Below the pieces are notes generated by a model. That model was not told the origin of the DNA, searched no databases, and worked only from the letters and a program-made list of their open reading frames with translations. A stretch of DNA of 64,000 bases from Parvularculales bacterium (GTDB lineage: Bacteria > Pseudomonadota > Alphaproteobacteria > JAPOUT01 > JBAJNM01), in contig JBAJNM010000003.1 in assembly GCA_036881865.1 (NCBI GenBank), positions 1 to 64,000 on the forward strand. The letters run 5' to 3'. Both the position numbers and the translations under genes were made by a program. Of this stretch, positions 20,032-29,027 are shown piece after piece (position 1 is the first letter of the stretch; each line of letters starts with the position of its first letter).

Positions 20032-20089
20032 GGGGCTTATATACTTAGGGGCTTTTAGGCCGTTTTGGGCACTAGAGTATATAAGCCCC
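20032..20089. repeat. 14-bp perfect inverted repeat upstream of the ankyrin gene
   Basis: GGGGCTTATATACT at 20032-20045 is exactly the reverse complement of AGTATATAAGCCCC at 20076-20089, with 30 bases between. The loop contains AGGGGCTTTTA, a partial direct copy of the left arm. A third copy of the right arm lies beyond the ankyrin gene at 21348-21362. No T-run follows in either direction, so an intrinsic terminator is unlikely. The 270 bases between the radical SAM gene and the ankyrin gene otherwise hold nothing I recognise. Confidence 0.8.
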
Positions 20090-20186
20090 CTTATTGTATA
20101 TCCTTCTGGTCTTTGTTGGAGCGGGCCGACACTGTTATGGAACGAGAGCTATACAGATGGCCCCAAAAAGAACGGTCTCTTGAGAT

Positions 20187-21298
20187 ATGAAATCAATAAT
20201 CATCATTTGTAGTATTTTTTTGCTGGCGCTTACACCAGTGTCACTTCATGCGCAGGAGAATGTTTTATTGGAATCAGAGTTCTGGGAAACAGCAACGATT
20301 GAGGATGTAGAAACAGCTATCAGGGATGGTGCCGATGTCAATGAGTCCATCGCATGCATCCAATGTACAGATGATGAGTGGTTCAATATTACTCCCCTAC
20401 ATTTAGCGGTAGATGTTGGTTCACCAGAAGCTATAAATGTGTTGCTGGAGCATGGAGCGAATGTTGAAGCGCATGACAACTACGGCTGGACGCCTATGTA
20501 CTGGGCAGTAAAAAAAGCACAGAGACAGCGAAAATATTGCTCAATCATGGTGCTGATATAAACAGCAGAGACAATCGTGGAGCAAGCCCACTTCATAGGG
20601 CGGCACACAATTACAAACCTAAGATGCTAAAATTTCTATTAGAGAAGGGAGCTAATGTAAAAGTGCGCGACAGGTTTGGAAATACACCATTTCACAAAGT
20701 CGGGCGTTCAGAAAAAGTAGGAATTTTACTAAAATATGGGGCAGATATAGAGACGCGTAACGAGTTTGGATATACACCTCTTCATGAGTTGGTATCCGAG
20801 AACAGTAGCCTATCTATAGTGGAAGAGATGCTAATCTCTGGCAGTAATACTGAATCTCGCACGAATTTATTTGGACAAACGCACCTTCATCTAGCTGTTC
20901 ATCTGCCAGAATCTACGGCAAAGAGATTCTGGAGGCCAGGGCCACTTGCTATGGTGGAACTTTTGCTAAAATATGGTGCGGATATAAAAGCCCTTGATAA
21001 TGAAAATAATACGCTTTTGCACAAGGCATCTAAATGGGGTCAGTCAACGACTATATTGGAATTTCTTATCAACAAGGGAGCAGATCTGGAAGCCCGGAAT
21101 GCCGTTCATGCTACTCCTCTACATTTGGCTGCTCAACATAGTGAAATACCAGAAGTTATAGAGATACTTCTGGAGCAAGGAGCTGATGGTACGGTGAAGG
21201 ATGAACAAGGGAATACGCCTTTTGATCTTGCTGTCTCTAACAAAGCCCTTAAAGACACAAAAGCCTACTGGCTTCTGAACGATGCTCAATATCCCTAA
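20187..21298 (+). pseudogene. Secreted ankyrin-repeat protein, frame broken at a run of seven A
   Basis: The first frame (20187-20561) has a signal peptide (residues 1-22, cleavage near LHAQE) and about two and a half ankyrin repeats, then diverges after the GWTPMYWAVKK segment. A -1 shift on A-AAA-AAA (20510-20516) continues the repeat as STETAKILLNHGADINSRD, which completes a normal 33-residue repeat, and runs to the TAA at 21298. The joined product would be about 370 residues with nine to ten repeats (TPLHLA, LLEKGAN, LLKYGAD) and end in TKAYWLLNDAQYP. Its likely place is the periplasm and its role, protein binding, is only a family expectation. The break could be one lost A, a sequencing error, or slippage during expression. 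The relative at 57673 is clearly decayed. Confidence 0.85.
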
Positions 21299-21347
21299 AA
21301 ACTTCTGTTTTTTGTTTGATATGCTGGTAAAATGAGAACGTTACTTA

Positions 21348-21362
21348 GGTATATAAGCCCCC
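21348..21362. repeat. Third copy of the ankyrin-flanking repeat
   Basis: GGTATATAAGCCCCC matches the right arm at 20076-20090 (AGTATATAAGCCCCC) in 14 of 15 bases. Relative to the outer left arm at 20032 it is inverted, so the ankyrin gene is bounded by GGGGCTTATATAC at both ends, pointing inward. The motif ends one base before the moaB stop codon. Confidence 0.75.
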
Positions 21363-21363
21363 A

Positions 21364-21897
21364 TCATTTATTGTCTTGAAGACGGGGTATGAGTTCGGCC
21401 AGATTACAAGGCTGAAAGCGATTATCCAGTTGGTAGCGCAATATCTCATCCCAGCCATCTTTAACGGCCCCGGGAGAGCCGGGTAGAGCAAAAATGTACG
21501 TACTCCCTGCAACTCCAGCCGTAGCGCGGGATTGAATGGTTGAAACTCCAATTATCTCAAAACTGATGCGATGAAAGACAGCAGAAAATCCTTCAATCTC
21601 TTTGTCATAAAGGGTGTGAAATACTTCCGGCGTTACGTCGCGTGCCGTAAGGCCCGTTCCTCCCGTTGCAATGACAACCTCTACGGTTTCATCAGCAATC
21701 CAAGCCGTCAAATGCTCTTTGAGTAACGTTTGGTCGTCTGCTACAAGCGCACGGTCGGCTAAAATATGACCCGCTCCCGTGAGGCGTTCCACCAAAATCT
21801 GGCCGGATGTATCAGTTTCTGGGGTGCGGCTGTCAGAGACGGTCAATACCGCGATGCGAACCGGTAGAAAAGGCCTCGATTCATCAATACCAGTCAT
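21364..21897 (-). CDS. moaB: Molybdenum cofactor biosynthesis protein MoaB/MogA family
   Basis: The 177-residue protein has the MoCF-binding fold that adenylates molybdopterin. Key motifs are LTVSDSRTPETDTSG, VVIATGGTGLTARDVTPE and the C-terminal ALPGSPGAVKDGWDEIL. It most resembles the MoaB branch by length. Its ATG shares one base with the stop of the lytic transglycosylase upstream, so udg, slt and moaB form one minus-strand operon. Other Moco genes are not in the window. Confidence 0.9.
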   Translation of the reverse strand: MTGIDESRPFLPVRIAVLTVSDSRTPETDTSGQILVERLTGAGHILADRALVADDQTLLKEHLTAWIADETVEVVIATGGTGLTARDVTPEVFHTLYDKEIEGFSAVFHRISFEIIGVSTIQSRATAGVAGSTYIFALPGSPGAVKDGWDEILRYQLDNRFQPCNLAELIPRLQDNK

Positions 21898-23741
21898 TAT
21901 TGCCTCTGGGTATCGGCAAGTTCACTGGTCTCTAGAGATTGATAAAGCGGCCATTGGTCTTCGGTTACCATCGCCAGAGAGGGAGCCGGTTGCCCCAAGC
22001 GATTCCTGTATACCCACAGATTGGTCATAACGCGTTTGACAAAATTGCGGGTCTCAGGAAACGGAATACTTTCAACAAACACAAGAGGGTCGTTTTTATG
22101 GTCCATGTCTGCAAGCCAGCGTTGTACGCGGCGGGGGCCGCCATTCCATGCAGCGGTCACCATAAAGAGATTGTTGGGAATTTTAGATTTTTCAAGGAGC
22201 ATCGCCATATATTTCTGTCCTAGCGCAAGATTAAGAGGAGGTTCGTATAAATCGTGACGGCGGTGGTGCACTAAGGAACGGTCTTTAGTGATATATCCGG
22301 CGGTTGAGGGTAGGATTTGCATCAATCCTCGTGCGCCTGATCTTGATTTTGCCCGTGACTTAAACCTGCTTTCTTGCCGGATGACCGCATAGACAAGGGC
22401 GCGATCTAAGAGAAATCCACCATCAGGCTCAAAAGAAGGAATAGGGTAAAGACTGGTGTGGGTGTAATGGGTAGAAGGCAGTTTTCCAGAGGTTTCTTGG
22501 GGAATAGTTTGAGCTATATGTACTTGGCTGGCCGGTAGGTTGAGATGATGGGCCAGCGCTAGCATCGTCTGTCTTAAAGGGGGAGAAAGACGGTGGTAGG
22601 CATTCATCAGTTCATATTCTGCCATCTCTGGCCATCCGGTTTCCACAAGAGCAATGGCGCGAACGACAGCCGGATCACGGATAACATCGTCTATGGCACT
22701 TCCTGCCGGAGGCGGGGGAGACCAGAACAGAGCATTTTTGCGCCTTAGTTTGTGGGCGGCAAGCAAACTATAGAAATTAAGGTTTTGCGCTGCTGCATGC
22801 TTCAGAAATACTTGAGCGAGGGCATTGTCTCCCATCTGTTGCCAGACTCGAGCCGCCCAATAAGCCCCCGCAGAGCGTAACTGTGCACTTGCATGGGGTG
22901 AGTTAGCAAGGGGTGTGAAAAATTTTGCCGCCTCAATGCTACGTCCAACCTGCCAAGAGGCCAGCCCCCCATACCAATTGGCAAGGGGAACACTATCACC
23001 GGCGCGGTTTACGATGCCTGATGCTAATTTCAGGGTCTCTGCATATTTGTTATGAAAAAAATAAGCCCCCGCAATCCGCCCGCGCAAATTATCTGCCTGT
23101 GGAGCGCTGATATATCTAAGCCAGTCTCGTGTAAGGGTTGCTAGAGCTTGTGTTGGTCTTCCACGCTGTAGGAGAGAGGTAATTTTTCGCCTAGCGTTGT
23201 TGTAATGGGGCGAGATACGGGGTTCAGGCAGTATTATCTCGTTGGCCAAGTCAGGGGTAGTTGATGGGTCAAGGGACGAGGATGTGGCGCTTGGGGTCGC
23301 TGACTGCATATCAGATGGAGAGGTGGGGCGTGCTGCTCCTCTAGGGTGGCGTCTTAGTGCTAGCCGATAAACGCGCGTTGCCCCCGGATGATCACTATAG
23401 GTAGCAAGCCAGTTTGAGAGTTCCTTGTAGGAAGAGCGCCATGCGGTGGGATGCATATAGCGTTGATACTGGACGTAGCCCATCAGGATGGGGTCATCTA
23501 TTGTTGCAATGATCTTGTCGGCGTCTTTCCAGTGGCCTTTTTTCTGGGTGTGGAAGATGCGTCGGTAGCGCTCGGCATCCGCTGTGGAGAGAATCTGAAG
23601 TGCCGTGGAGGTGGGTTGTTCTGAGGAAAATGCTGTGCCAGCAAGAACGGATGTTGGCAAGAACAGGGCAAAGAGAACTATAAGGAAGAAGAAGTACCCA
23701 AAGTGTTCAATTTTTCTTGCAACATGAGAAGGTCGTGCCAT
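21897..23741 (-). CDS. Soluble lytic murein transglycosylase (Slt family)
   Basis: It cleaves peptidoglycan glycan strands in the periplasm. A signal peptide covers about residues 1-35 (KIEHFGYFFFLIVLFALFLPTSVLAG). A long alpha-helical superhelix region with TPR-like units follows. The C-terminal SLT domain has the catalytic glutamate in VIRQESRF (about residue 455), then SGARGLMQILPSTA and AAWNGGPRRVQRWL. The open frame reaches 23849, but the signal peptide begins after the ATG at 23741, which still lies 64 bases inside the upstream udg gene. Product about 614 residues. Confidence 0.92.
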   Translation of the reverse strand: MARPSHVARKIEHFGYFFFLIVLFALFLPTSVLAGTAFSSEQPTSTALQILSTADAERYRRIFHTQKKGHWKDADKIIATIDDPILMGYVQYQRYMHPTAWRSSYKELSNWLATYSDHPGATRVYRLALRRHPRGAARPTSPSDMQSATPSATSSSLDPSTTPDLANEIILPEPRISPHYNNARRKITSLLQRGRPTQALATLTRDWLRYISAPQADNLRGRIAGAYFFHNKYAETLKLASGIVNRAGDSVPLANWYGGLASWQVGRSIEAAKFFTPLANSPHASAQLRSAGAYWAARVWQQMGDNALAQVFLKHAAAQNLNFYSLLAAHKLRRKNALFWSPPPPAGSAIDDVIRDPAVVRAIALVETGWPEMAEYELMNAYHRLSPPLRQTMLALAHHLNLPASQVHIAQTIPQETSGKLPSTHYTHTSLYPIPSFEPDGGFLLDRALVYAVIRQESRFKSRAKSRSGARGLMQILPSTAGYITKDRSLVHHRRHDLYEPPLNLALGQKYMAMLLEKSKIPNNLFMVTAAWNGGPRRVQRWLADMDHKNDPLVFVESIPFPETRNFVKRVMTNLWVYRNRLGQPAPSLAMVTEDQWPLYQSLETSELADTQRQ

Positions 23742-24523
23742 GCGAGCCGTTTTTGCCCAGGTTGACGAAGCAAAAATGCCGGATGAAAAATAGGTAACGC
23801 TGGAATGTAATAATCTACTCCCTTGTCTGATATTAGGCAGTCTGTCCATTTTCCTCGTAAAGTCATAATTCCTTTGGAAGTATTCAGCAAGGTCTTTGCC
23901 GCAACGCCGCCTGTTAAAACCAGAACATCCGGATTAATAAGCATTATATGACGATTTAGGAAGGGGCGAAAGGGATTAATCTCATCTCTTGTAGGTGTTC
24001 GGTTTGCCGGTGGCCTCCAAGGTATAACGTTAGTGATGTAGACTTGTGTGCGGTTAAGACCAATAGCCGCCAGCATACGATCTAATAATTGTCCACTTCG
24101 GCCTACAAAAGGTACCCCTTGACGGTCTTCCTCTCGTCCTGGTGCCTCGCCTATAAACATTACCCGCGCCTTAGGGTTACCATCACTAAACACAAGTTTA
24201 GAGGCTGTAGCACGCAAGCCACCATCGGCAACATTTTCCATGGCATGCCGTAACTCTTCAAGGGTTGTTATGTTGGCAAGCAAGGGAGCAAATGAAGGAA
24301 GGGAAGAGGGAGGTTGTTCCTCTTGTTGTCTTTTATAGGGGGATATTTTGGCATGGAGGGGCTTCTCAATAATAGTTTCAAGAGGCGTTTCAGTATACGT
24401 TTCAGGGGTGATTTCGGCAATAGTTTCGTCGACTCCCGCCTCACTTTGCCAGCGCAACAAGGTCAACGCAGCCTGATTACTTAAGAGGGGATTCACAGGA
24501 GATGTAGGCTTATAGCCTGTCAT
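23678..24523 (-). CDS. Uracil-DNA glycosylase, family 4-like, without cluster cysteines
   Basis: The core carries the family 4/5 motifs GEAPGREEDRQGVPFVGRSGQLLD and VIPWRPPANRTPT, and the C-terminal HPAFLLRQPGQKRLAWHDL. Such enzymes remove uracil from DNA. Residues 30-85 ahead of the domain are low in complexity. Usual alphaproteobacterial members show DGC-LK-TAT and a second Cys after NRTPT. Here these positions read ADGGLRATA and NPFRPF. The whole protein has a single cysteine, so a 4Fe-4S cluster is unlikely. A GAGG site precedes the ATG. The last 20 residues overlap the slt reading frame. Confidence 0.87.
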   Translation of the reverse strand: MTGYKPTSPVNPLLSNQAALTLLRWQSEAGVDETIAEITPETYTETPLETIIEKPLHAKISPYKRQQEEQPPSSLPSFAPLLANITTLEELRHAMENVADGGLRATASKLVFSDGNPKARVMFIGEAPGREEDRQGVPFVGRSGQLLDRMLAAIGLNRTQVYITNVIPWRPPANRTPTRDEINPFRPFLNRHIMLINPDVLVLTGGVAAKTLLNTSKGIMTLRGKWTDCLISDKGVDYYIPALPIFHPAFLLRQPGQKRLAWHDLLMLQEKLNTLGTSSSL

Positions 24524-24637
24524 TGTTTCCTCAATTCTATCCAGAAAACTGGCGTTATGGATTGTAGGTTAGAATATGCTACACTGGAAGAATACAACGG
24601 GCTGAAAATACCACACATTGCAGAAGGAATCATGAGC

Positions 24638-26356
24638 ATGCCATCATCTTCCGGCACATTGCCCCTCTCCGATCTTAACGCCCGACAAGGCATCGCCCTA
24701 GTTCCAGAAGAGCGGGAGTCTATGGTCTACGATGTGGTCATTATCGGTGGTGGTCCTGCCGGTCTAGCAGCAGCTATTCGTATTCGTCAACTGGCGCAAG
24801 AACAGAGCACAGACACCACCGTGTGTGTGCTGGAAAAAGGTTCAGAGGTTGGTGCTCATATTTTATCCGGTGCGGTTATTGATCCTGTGGCTCTCAATGA
24901 ATTGCTCCCAAACTGGAAAAAAAATGGAGCCCCCCTTAATACGCCGGTAACAAAGGATGAATTTTACTTTCTAACCAAGAATAAAAAAATAAAAATGCCC
25001 AGCTTCATGATGCCACCTCTGATGAGCAATCATGGCAATTATATTGCCAGCCTTGGTAATGTATGTCGTTGGTTATCTCAACAGGCCGAGGCGTTGGGAG
25101 TAGAGATTTATCCGGGGTTTTCAGCTGCTGAGGTGCTGTTTGACGAGGCAGGGTGCGTCAAGGGCGTGGCCACTGGCGATATGGGGGTTGCTAAAGATGG
25201 TGAAAAGAAAAGCAATTATACGCCGGGTCTTGAACTTCATGGAAAGTATACGTTGTTTGCTGAAGGCGCACGGGGATCTCTTTCTAAGTATCTCATAAGC
25301 CATTTTGAGCTAGATAAAGATCGGGAAACGCAAAAATATGGCATCGGCCTTAAGGAGCTATGGGAGGTCTCTCCAAGTGTTCACAGGCCTGGTTTAGTAC
25401 AACATTCTTTTGGGTGGCCTTTGAAAGGTGACACAGGTGGCGGTTCTTTTCTGTATCATTTGGAAGATAATCTTGTAGCTGTGGGTTTTGTGGTTCACCT
25501 GAATTATAAAAACCCGTGGCTATCACCGTTTGATGAATTTCAGAGGTTCAAAACGCATCCTGCCGTACGGGGTGTTTTTGAGGAAGGTAGACGTCTGGCT
25601 TACGGGGCACGTGCCATAACGGAGGGTGGATTTCAATCGGTACCGAAATTATCGTTTCCGGGTGGGGCATTGATCGGGTGTTCTGCGGGTTTTGTCAATT
25701 TGCCACGTATCAAGGGTTCTCACAACGCCATGAAGACCGGCATGATGGCCGGAGAGGCTGTTGTGGAAGCTCTCACTGCTGGGCGTGCTCACGACACCCT
25801 AGAGAATTACGAAAATGATTACGAAAACAGTTCTGTAGCGACGGACCTCAAGCGAGTGCGTAATGTTAAACCCTTGTGGAGTCGGTTTGGATTGTTTTTG
25901 GGTGTAGGGCTTGGAGGGCTTGATATGTGGATGAACAATCTTCATCTTGGGTTACCTTTTACCTTAAAGCATGGCAAGAGCGATGCCGCCTCCCTTATGA
26001 AAGCCGATGAGTGTGAGAGGATTGATTATCCTGCCCCAGATGGCAATATATCTTTTGATAAACCTTCATCGGTTTATTTGTCTGCTATTAGTCATGATGA
26101 AGACCAAATAGTGCATCTGGCATTGCGAGATAAAGACATGCCTATTGGTGTTAATTTGCCGGTTTATGGTGAGCCAGCTCAGCGCTACTGTCCAGCGGGT
26201 GTGTATGAGGTCGTTGAGGTGGGTGGCAAGCCAGTGTTTCAAATCAATGCACAAAACTGTGTCCACTGTAAAACATGCGACATCAAGGATCCTCGGCAAA
26301 ATATCAACTGGACAACGCCAGAAGGGGGTAGTGGCCCCAATTATCCCAACATGTAA
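24638..26356 (+). CDS. Electron-transfer flavoprotein:ubiquinone oxidoreductase
   Basis: ETF-QO passes electrons from fatty acid and amino acid dehydrogenases, via ETF, to the quinone pool at the membrane. The FAD motif YDVVIIGGGPAGLAAAIRI is near residue 30. The quinone-binding GGFQSVPKLSFPGGALIGCSAGF and the C-terminal 4Fe-4S domain (YCPAGVYEV, CVHCKTCDIKDP) are complete. The frame is open from 24557. An AGAAGGA site at 24622-24628 favours the ATG at 24638 (nine-base gap), with 24632 as alternative. Length about 572 residues. The gene diverges from udg. Confidence 0.95.
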   Translation: MPSSSGTLPLSDLNARQGIALVPEERESMVYDVVIIGGGPAGLAAAIRIRQLAQEQSTDTTVCVLEKGSEVGAHILSGAVIDPVALNELLPNWKKNGAPLNTPVTKDEFYFLTKNKKIKMPSFMMPPLMSNHGNYIASLGNVCRWLSQQAEALGVEIYPGFSAAEVLFDEAGCVKGVATGDMGVAKDGEKKSNYTPGLELHGKYTLFAEGARGSLSKYLISHFELDKDRETQKYGIGLKELWEVSPSVHRPGLVQHSFGWPLKGDTGGGSFLYHLEDNLVAVGFVVHLNYKNPWLSPFDEFQRFKTHPAVRGVFEEGRRLAYGARAITEGGFQSVPKLSFPGGALIGCSAGFVNLPRIKGSHNAMKTGMMAGEAVVEALTAGRAHDTLENYENDYENSSVATDLKRVRNVKPLWSRFGLFLGVGLGGLDMWMNNLHLGLPFTLKHGKSDAASLMKADECERIDYPAPDGNISFDKPSSVYLSAISHDEDQIVHLALRDKDMPIGVNLPVYGEPAQRYCPAGVYEVVEVGGKPVFQINAQNCVHCKTCDIKDPRQNINWTTPEGGSGPNYPNM

Positions 26357-26388
26357 CGTATGTCTCTCTTGAAATGGGATAAAACGGC

Positions 26389-28128
26389 ATGGCGAAAATA
26401 GCAGGTTGGGGGGGCAGATTATGTCTGCTGGTGTTTGCGTTGCTTGTGGGGTACTCGCTGGTTTTATCTTCTGACAATTTTGTGGATAACCCCTTTGGAC
26501 GTAGCACCTCAGTTTATGGGCAATATCTAGCGGCTCGTCATGCCGGAGCCAATCAGGACTTTAGTACAGCTACCGATTATTATGGAGAGATTCTCAAGCA
26601 AGATTCAGAAAAAGAAGCCTTGTTGAAAGAAATTATGAGATTCACTTTGTCCAATGGTAATGTTGAGGAATCTATATCCTTTGCCCGGCGTGTTCATGCT
26701 GTAGATAGCAAAGATGCACTGTCCCTTATTATCTTAAGTGCAGAGCAGATTAAGGAGGGATACCCAGCAAGAGCGCTTACCTATTTTGATACTGTTGAGG
26801 GTCAGCCTACGCAGTTTTTGGCTCATTTGGGGTCCGCGTGGGCTTTGTGGGATAAAGGTGCTGTTGATGAGGCATTGACTCACCTTGAGAAACCGCAAAG
26901 CGCCTCGCTTTACAGCTCGTTGCAGCGATTTCATCGGGCTTTGATGTTGGATTTATCTGGCAGGAGTGATGTGGCAGATAAAGTGTTTTCATCATTGGTT
27001 CAACAAGCCGATAACCTCAGTCCGCGCGTTGTGCAAGCTTATGGAATATTTCTGGAGCGAGAAGGACGCACCGAGGAGGCTAGGGCGCTTTATGAAAAAT
27101 TTCTGAAAACTTATCCCAACTATATTCCCGTCATCGTGGCTCTTGCGCAAGTAGATGAGTCATCGCCCTCACATTTGGTCAGAAATGGTCGTGAGGGCTA
27201 TGCGGAAATCTTGTATGGGTGGGGTAATTTGCTAATCCTAAATCAGGACTTAAACGGAGCGCTATTGAATTTTCGGTTGGCCCTCTACATGCGCACTACT
27301 ATGACGATTGCTGTGGTGAAGATGGGTGAGGTTTATGAAAATCTTGAGCGGTGGCCAGAGGCGATTACTGTCTTGGATGGCATAGAGCCGGATAATGATT
27401 TTTATTATTCGGCGCAGATTCAGAGTGGCAATAGCCTCAATGAGGAGGGGAATATTGAGGGTGCTGTTGCGCGGTTAAAGAATCTTCAAAATCTCTTTCC
27501 GGATAGGAGAGAGACTTATAGGGTGCTGGGGGATATCTATCGTGAGCACAATCGTTACGATGAGGCAGAAGAGCAATATTCACAATCTTTGGCGATAGGT
27601 GGCGTGGCAGAACCTTCTGATTGGCCTTTGTATTATGCCCGCGCGATTGCTTACGAGCGTACGGGGCAATGGATGAAGGCGGAGCAAGATCTCAAGCAAG
27701 CCTTAGTGTTGTCAGATAGGCATCCTTTGATTTTGAATTATCTTGGCTATTCGTGGATTGATCAGGGCATGCACCTAGAAGAAGGGTTGGACATGCTCAA
27801 GGAGGCGTTGGAAAGATGGCCCTATGATGGTTTTATCACAGATAGTGTTGGGTGGGCTTGGTATAGGTTGGGGGATTATAATCAGGCGGTTGAGTATCTT
27901 GAGCGTGCGGTTGCATTAGAGCCGGGGGATCCGGTGATTAACGATCATCTAGGCGATGCGCTCTGGCGTGTGGGTCGCCATATTGAGGCGCGTTATCAGT
28001 GGCGTCATGCACTAAACAGTGAGCCAGAAGAAGATAGAGTTAAGCCTATCAAGAAAAAAATTATTATGGGTTTAGTAGGGGTCGACATAGATGAAGAAGC
28101 AAAAGCTGCCTTTTATGATGTGCAATGA
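26389..28128 (+). CDS. Tetratricopeptide-repeat protein with signal sequence
   Basis: The 579-residue protein begins with a hydrophobic segment (residues 9-27) that is a signal peptide or anchor, then carries many TPR units, for example ILYGWGNLLILNQDLNGALL, YRVLGDIYREHNRYDEAEEQY and DSVGWAWYRLGDYNQAVEYL. It is probably an envelope scaffold; no enzyme motif is visible. It follows ETF-QO by 32 bases and overlaps ispE by four bases, so it is coupled to isoprenoid synthesis at least in expression. A gene of this type in this position is a pattern I associate with Rhodospirillales relatives (inference). Confidence 0.85.
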   Translation: MAKIAGWGGRLCLLVFALLVGYSLVLSSDNFVDNPFGRSTSVYGQYLAARHAGANQDFSTATDYYGEILKQDSEKEALLKEIMRFTLSNGNVEESISFARRVHAVDSKDALSLIILSAEQIKEGYPARALTYFDTVEGQPTQFLAHLGSAWALWDKGAVDEALTHLEKPQSASLYSSLQRFHRALMLDLSGRSDVADKVFSSLVQQADNLSPRVVQAYGIFLEREGRTEEARALYEKFLKTYPNYIPVIVALAQVDESSPSHLVRNGREGYAEILYGWGNLLILNQDLNGALLNFRLALYMRTTMTIAVVKMGEVYENLERWPEAITVLDGIEPDNDFYYSAQIQSGNSLNEEGNIEGAVARLKNLQNLFPDRRETYRVLGDIYREHNRYDEAEEQYSQSLAIGGVAEPSDWPLYYARAIAYERTGQWMKAEQDLKQALVLSDRHPLILNYLGYSWIDQGMHLEEGLDMLKEALERWPYDGFITDSVGWAWYRLGDYNQAVEYLERAVALEPGDPVINDHLGDALWRVGRHIEARYQWRHALNSEPEEDRVKPIKKKIIMGLVGVDIDEEAKAAFYDVQ

Positions 28129-29012
28129 AACGTAAACTCTATGAACTGGCTTCGGCCAAAATTAATCTAACATTGAAGATTAAGGGACGGCGTGATGATG
28201 GCTTCCACAAGGTGAGTAGTCTTGTTGCCTTTACAGAAGTAGGGGATGTGGTTTGTGGCTCTTGTGCAAAGGATATGTCCTTGGATATTACTGGCCCCTT
28301 TGCCCCACATGTTTCTTCTGGCACTAATCTAGTGGTACGGGCAGCACAGACGTTTTTTCAAGAGATGTCTCTGCAGCCCTGCACGCAGTTTATGTTGGAA
28401 AAAAATCTACCAGTGGCCTCTGGCATAGGTGGGGGATCGGCTGATGCGGCGGCTACGTTGCGGCTGTTGGCACGGTTGCATAGGGAGAATATAAAAAGTG
28501 AGGAGGATATAGAGCCTGAGCGTTTGCAGAGGCTGGCTTGCGTTTTGGGCGCTGATGTGCCTGTTTGCTTAGGGGGGCAACCAGCGATGGTTTCGGGCAT
28601 TGGGGAGCAGGTTGAACCGCTTGAAAGTTTTCCTACGGTGTCGGTGGTATTGATTAATCTTGGGGTTGGTGTTTCTACAGCTAAAGTTTTTCGAGCTTTT
28701 GCTGAGAAGGCGGTTGTTAGTGATACCTCTGCTTGTAATCTTCCTGTTTTTAGAGATGCGTATGATATAGCTGACTGGTGTCGTGATCAGGGCAATGATT
28801 TAACGGTGGCAGCATGTGGTATTGCACCGGAGATTGCCGATGTGCTTTACCGTCTAGAGAATATACCTCTGTGTTTGTTGGCCCGTATGAGTGGCAGCGG
28901 AGATACGTGTTTTGCATTGTTTGCAGAGCATGAAGAGGCGCAGAGTGCAGCACAGAGAACAAAGAATGAAACAGGTTGGTGGGTGTGCGCCTCTCGGTTA
29001 AGAGGCGTATGA
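28125..29012 (+). CDS. ispE: 4-diphosphocytidyl-2-C-methyl-D-erythritol kinase
   Basis: A GHMP-family kinase of the MEP pathway that phosphorylates the 2-hydroxyl of CDP-ME. The substrate motif ASAKINLTLKIKGRRDDGFH is at residues 8-27. The ATP loop PVASGIGGGSADAAATLRLL and the C-terminal MSGSGDTCFALF are intact. The ATG overlaps the TPR gene stop by four bases. It converges on the polyprenyl synthase gene, which uses IPP made by this pathway. Confidence 0.95.
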   Translation: MKRKLYELASAKINLTLKIKGRRDDGFHKVSSLVAFTEVGDVVCGSCAKDMSLDITGPFAPHVSSGTNLVVRAAQTFFQEMSLQPCTQFMLEKNLPVASGIGGGSADAAATLRLLARLHRENIKSEEDIEPERLQRLACVLGADVPVCLGGQPAMVSGIGEQVEPLESFPTVSVVLINLGVGVSTAKVFRAFAEKAVVSDTSACNLPVFRDAYDIADWCRDQGNDLTVAACGIAPEIADVLYRLENIPLCLLARMSGSGDTCFALFAEHEEAQSAAQRTKNETGWWVCASRLRGV

Positions 29013-29027
29013 CATCTTCACGGTATA

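Noticed and set aside
20009-20212. 67-codon plus-strand frame upstream of the ankyrin gene
   Set aside because: It runs through the inverted repeat and into the signal-peptide codons in another frame, with no conserved features.
22859-23071. Further ATAAGCCCCC motifs inside slt
   Set aside because: These short matches (22859 and 23061) lie in conserved coding sequence and lack the TATATA extension, so they are likely chance.
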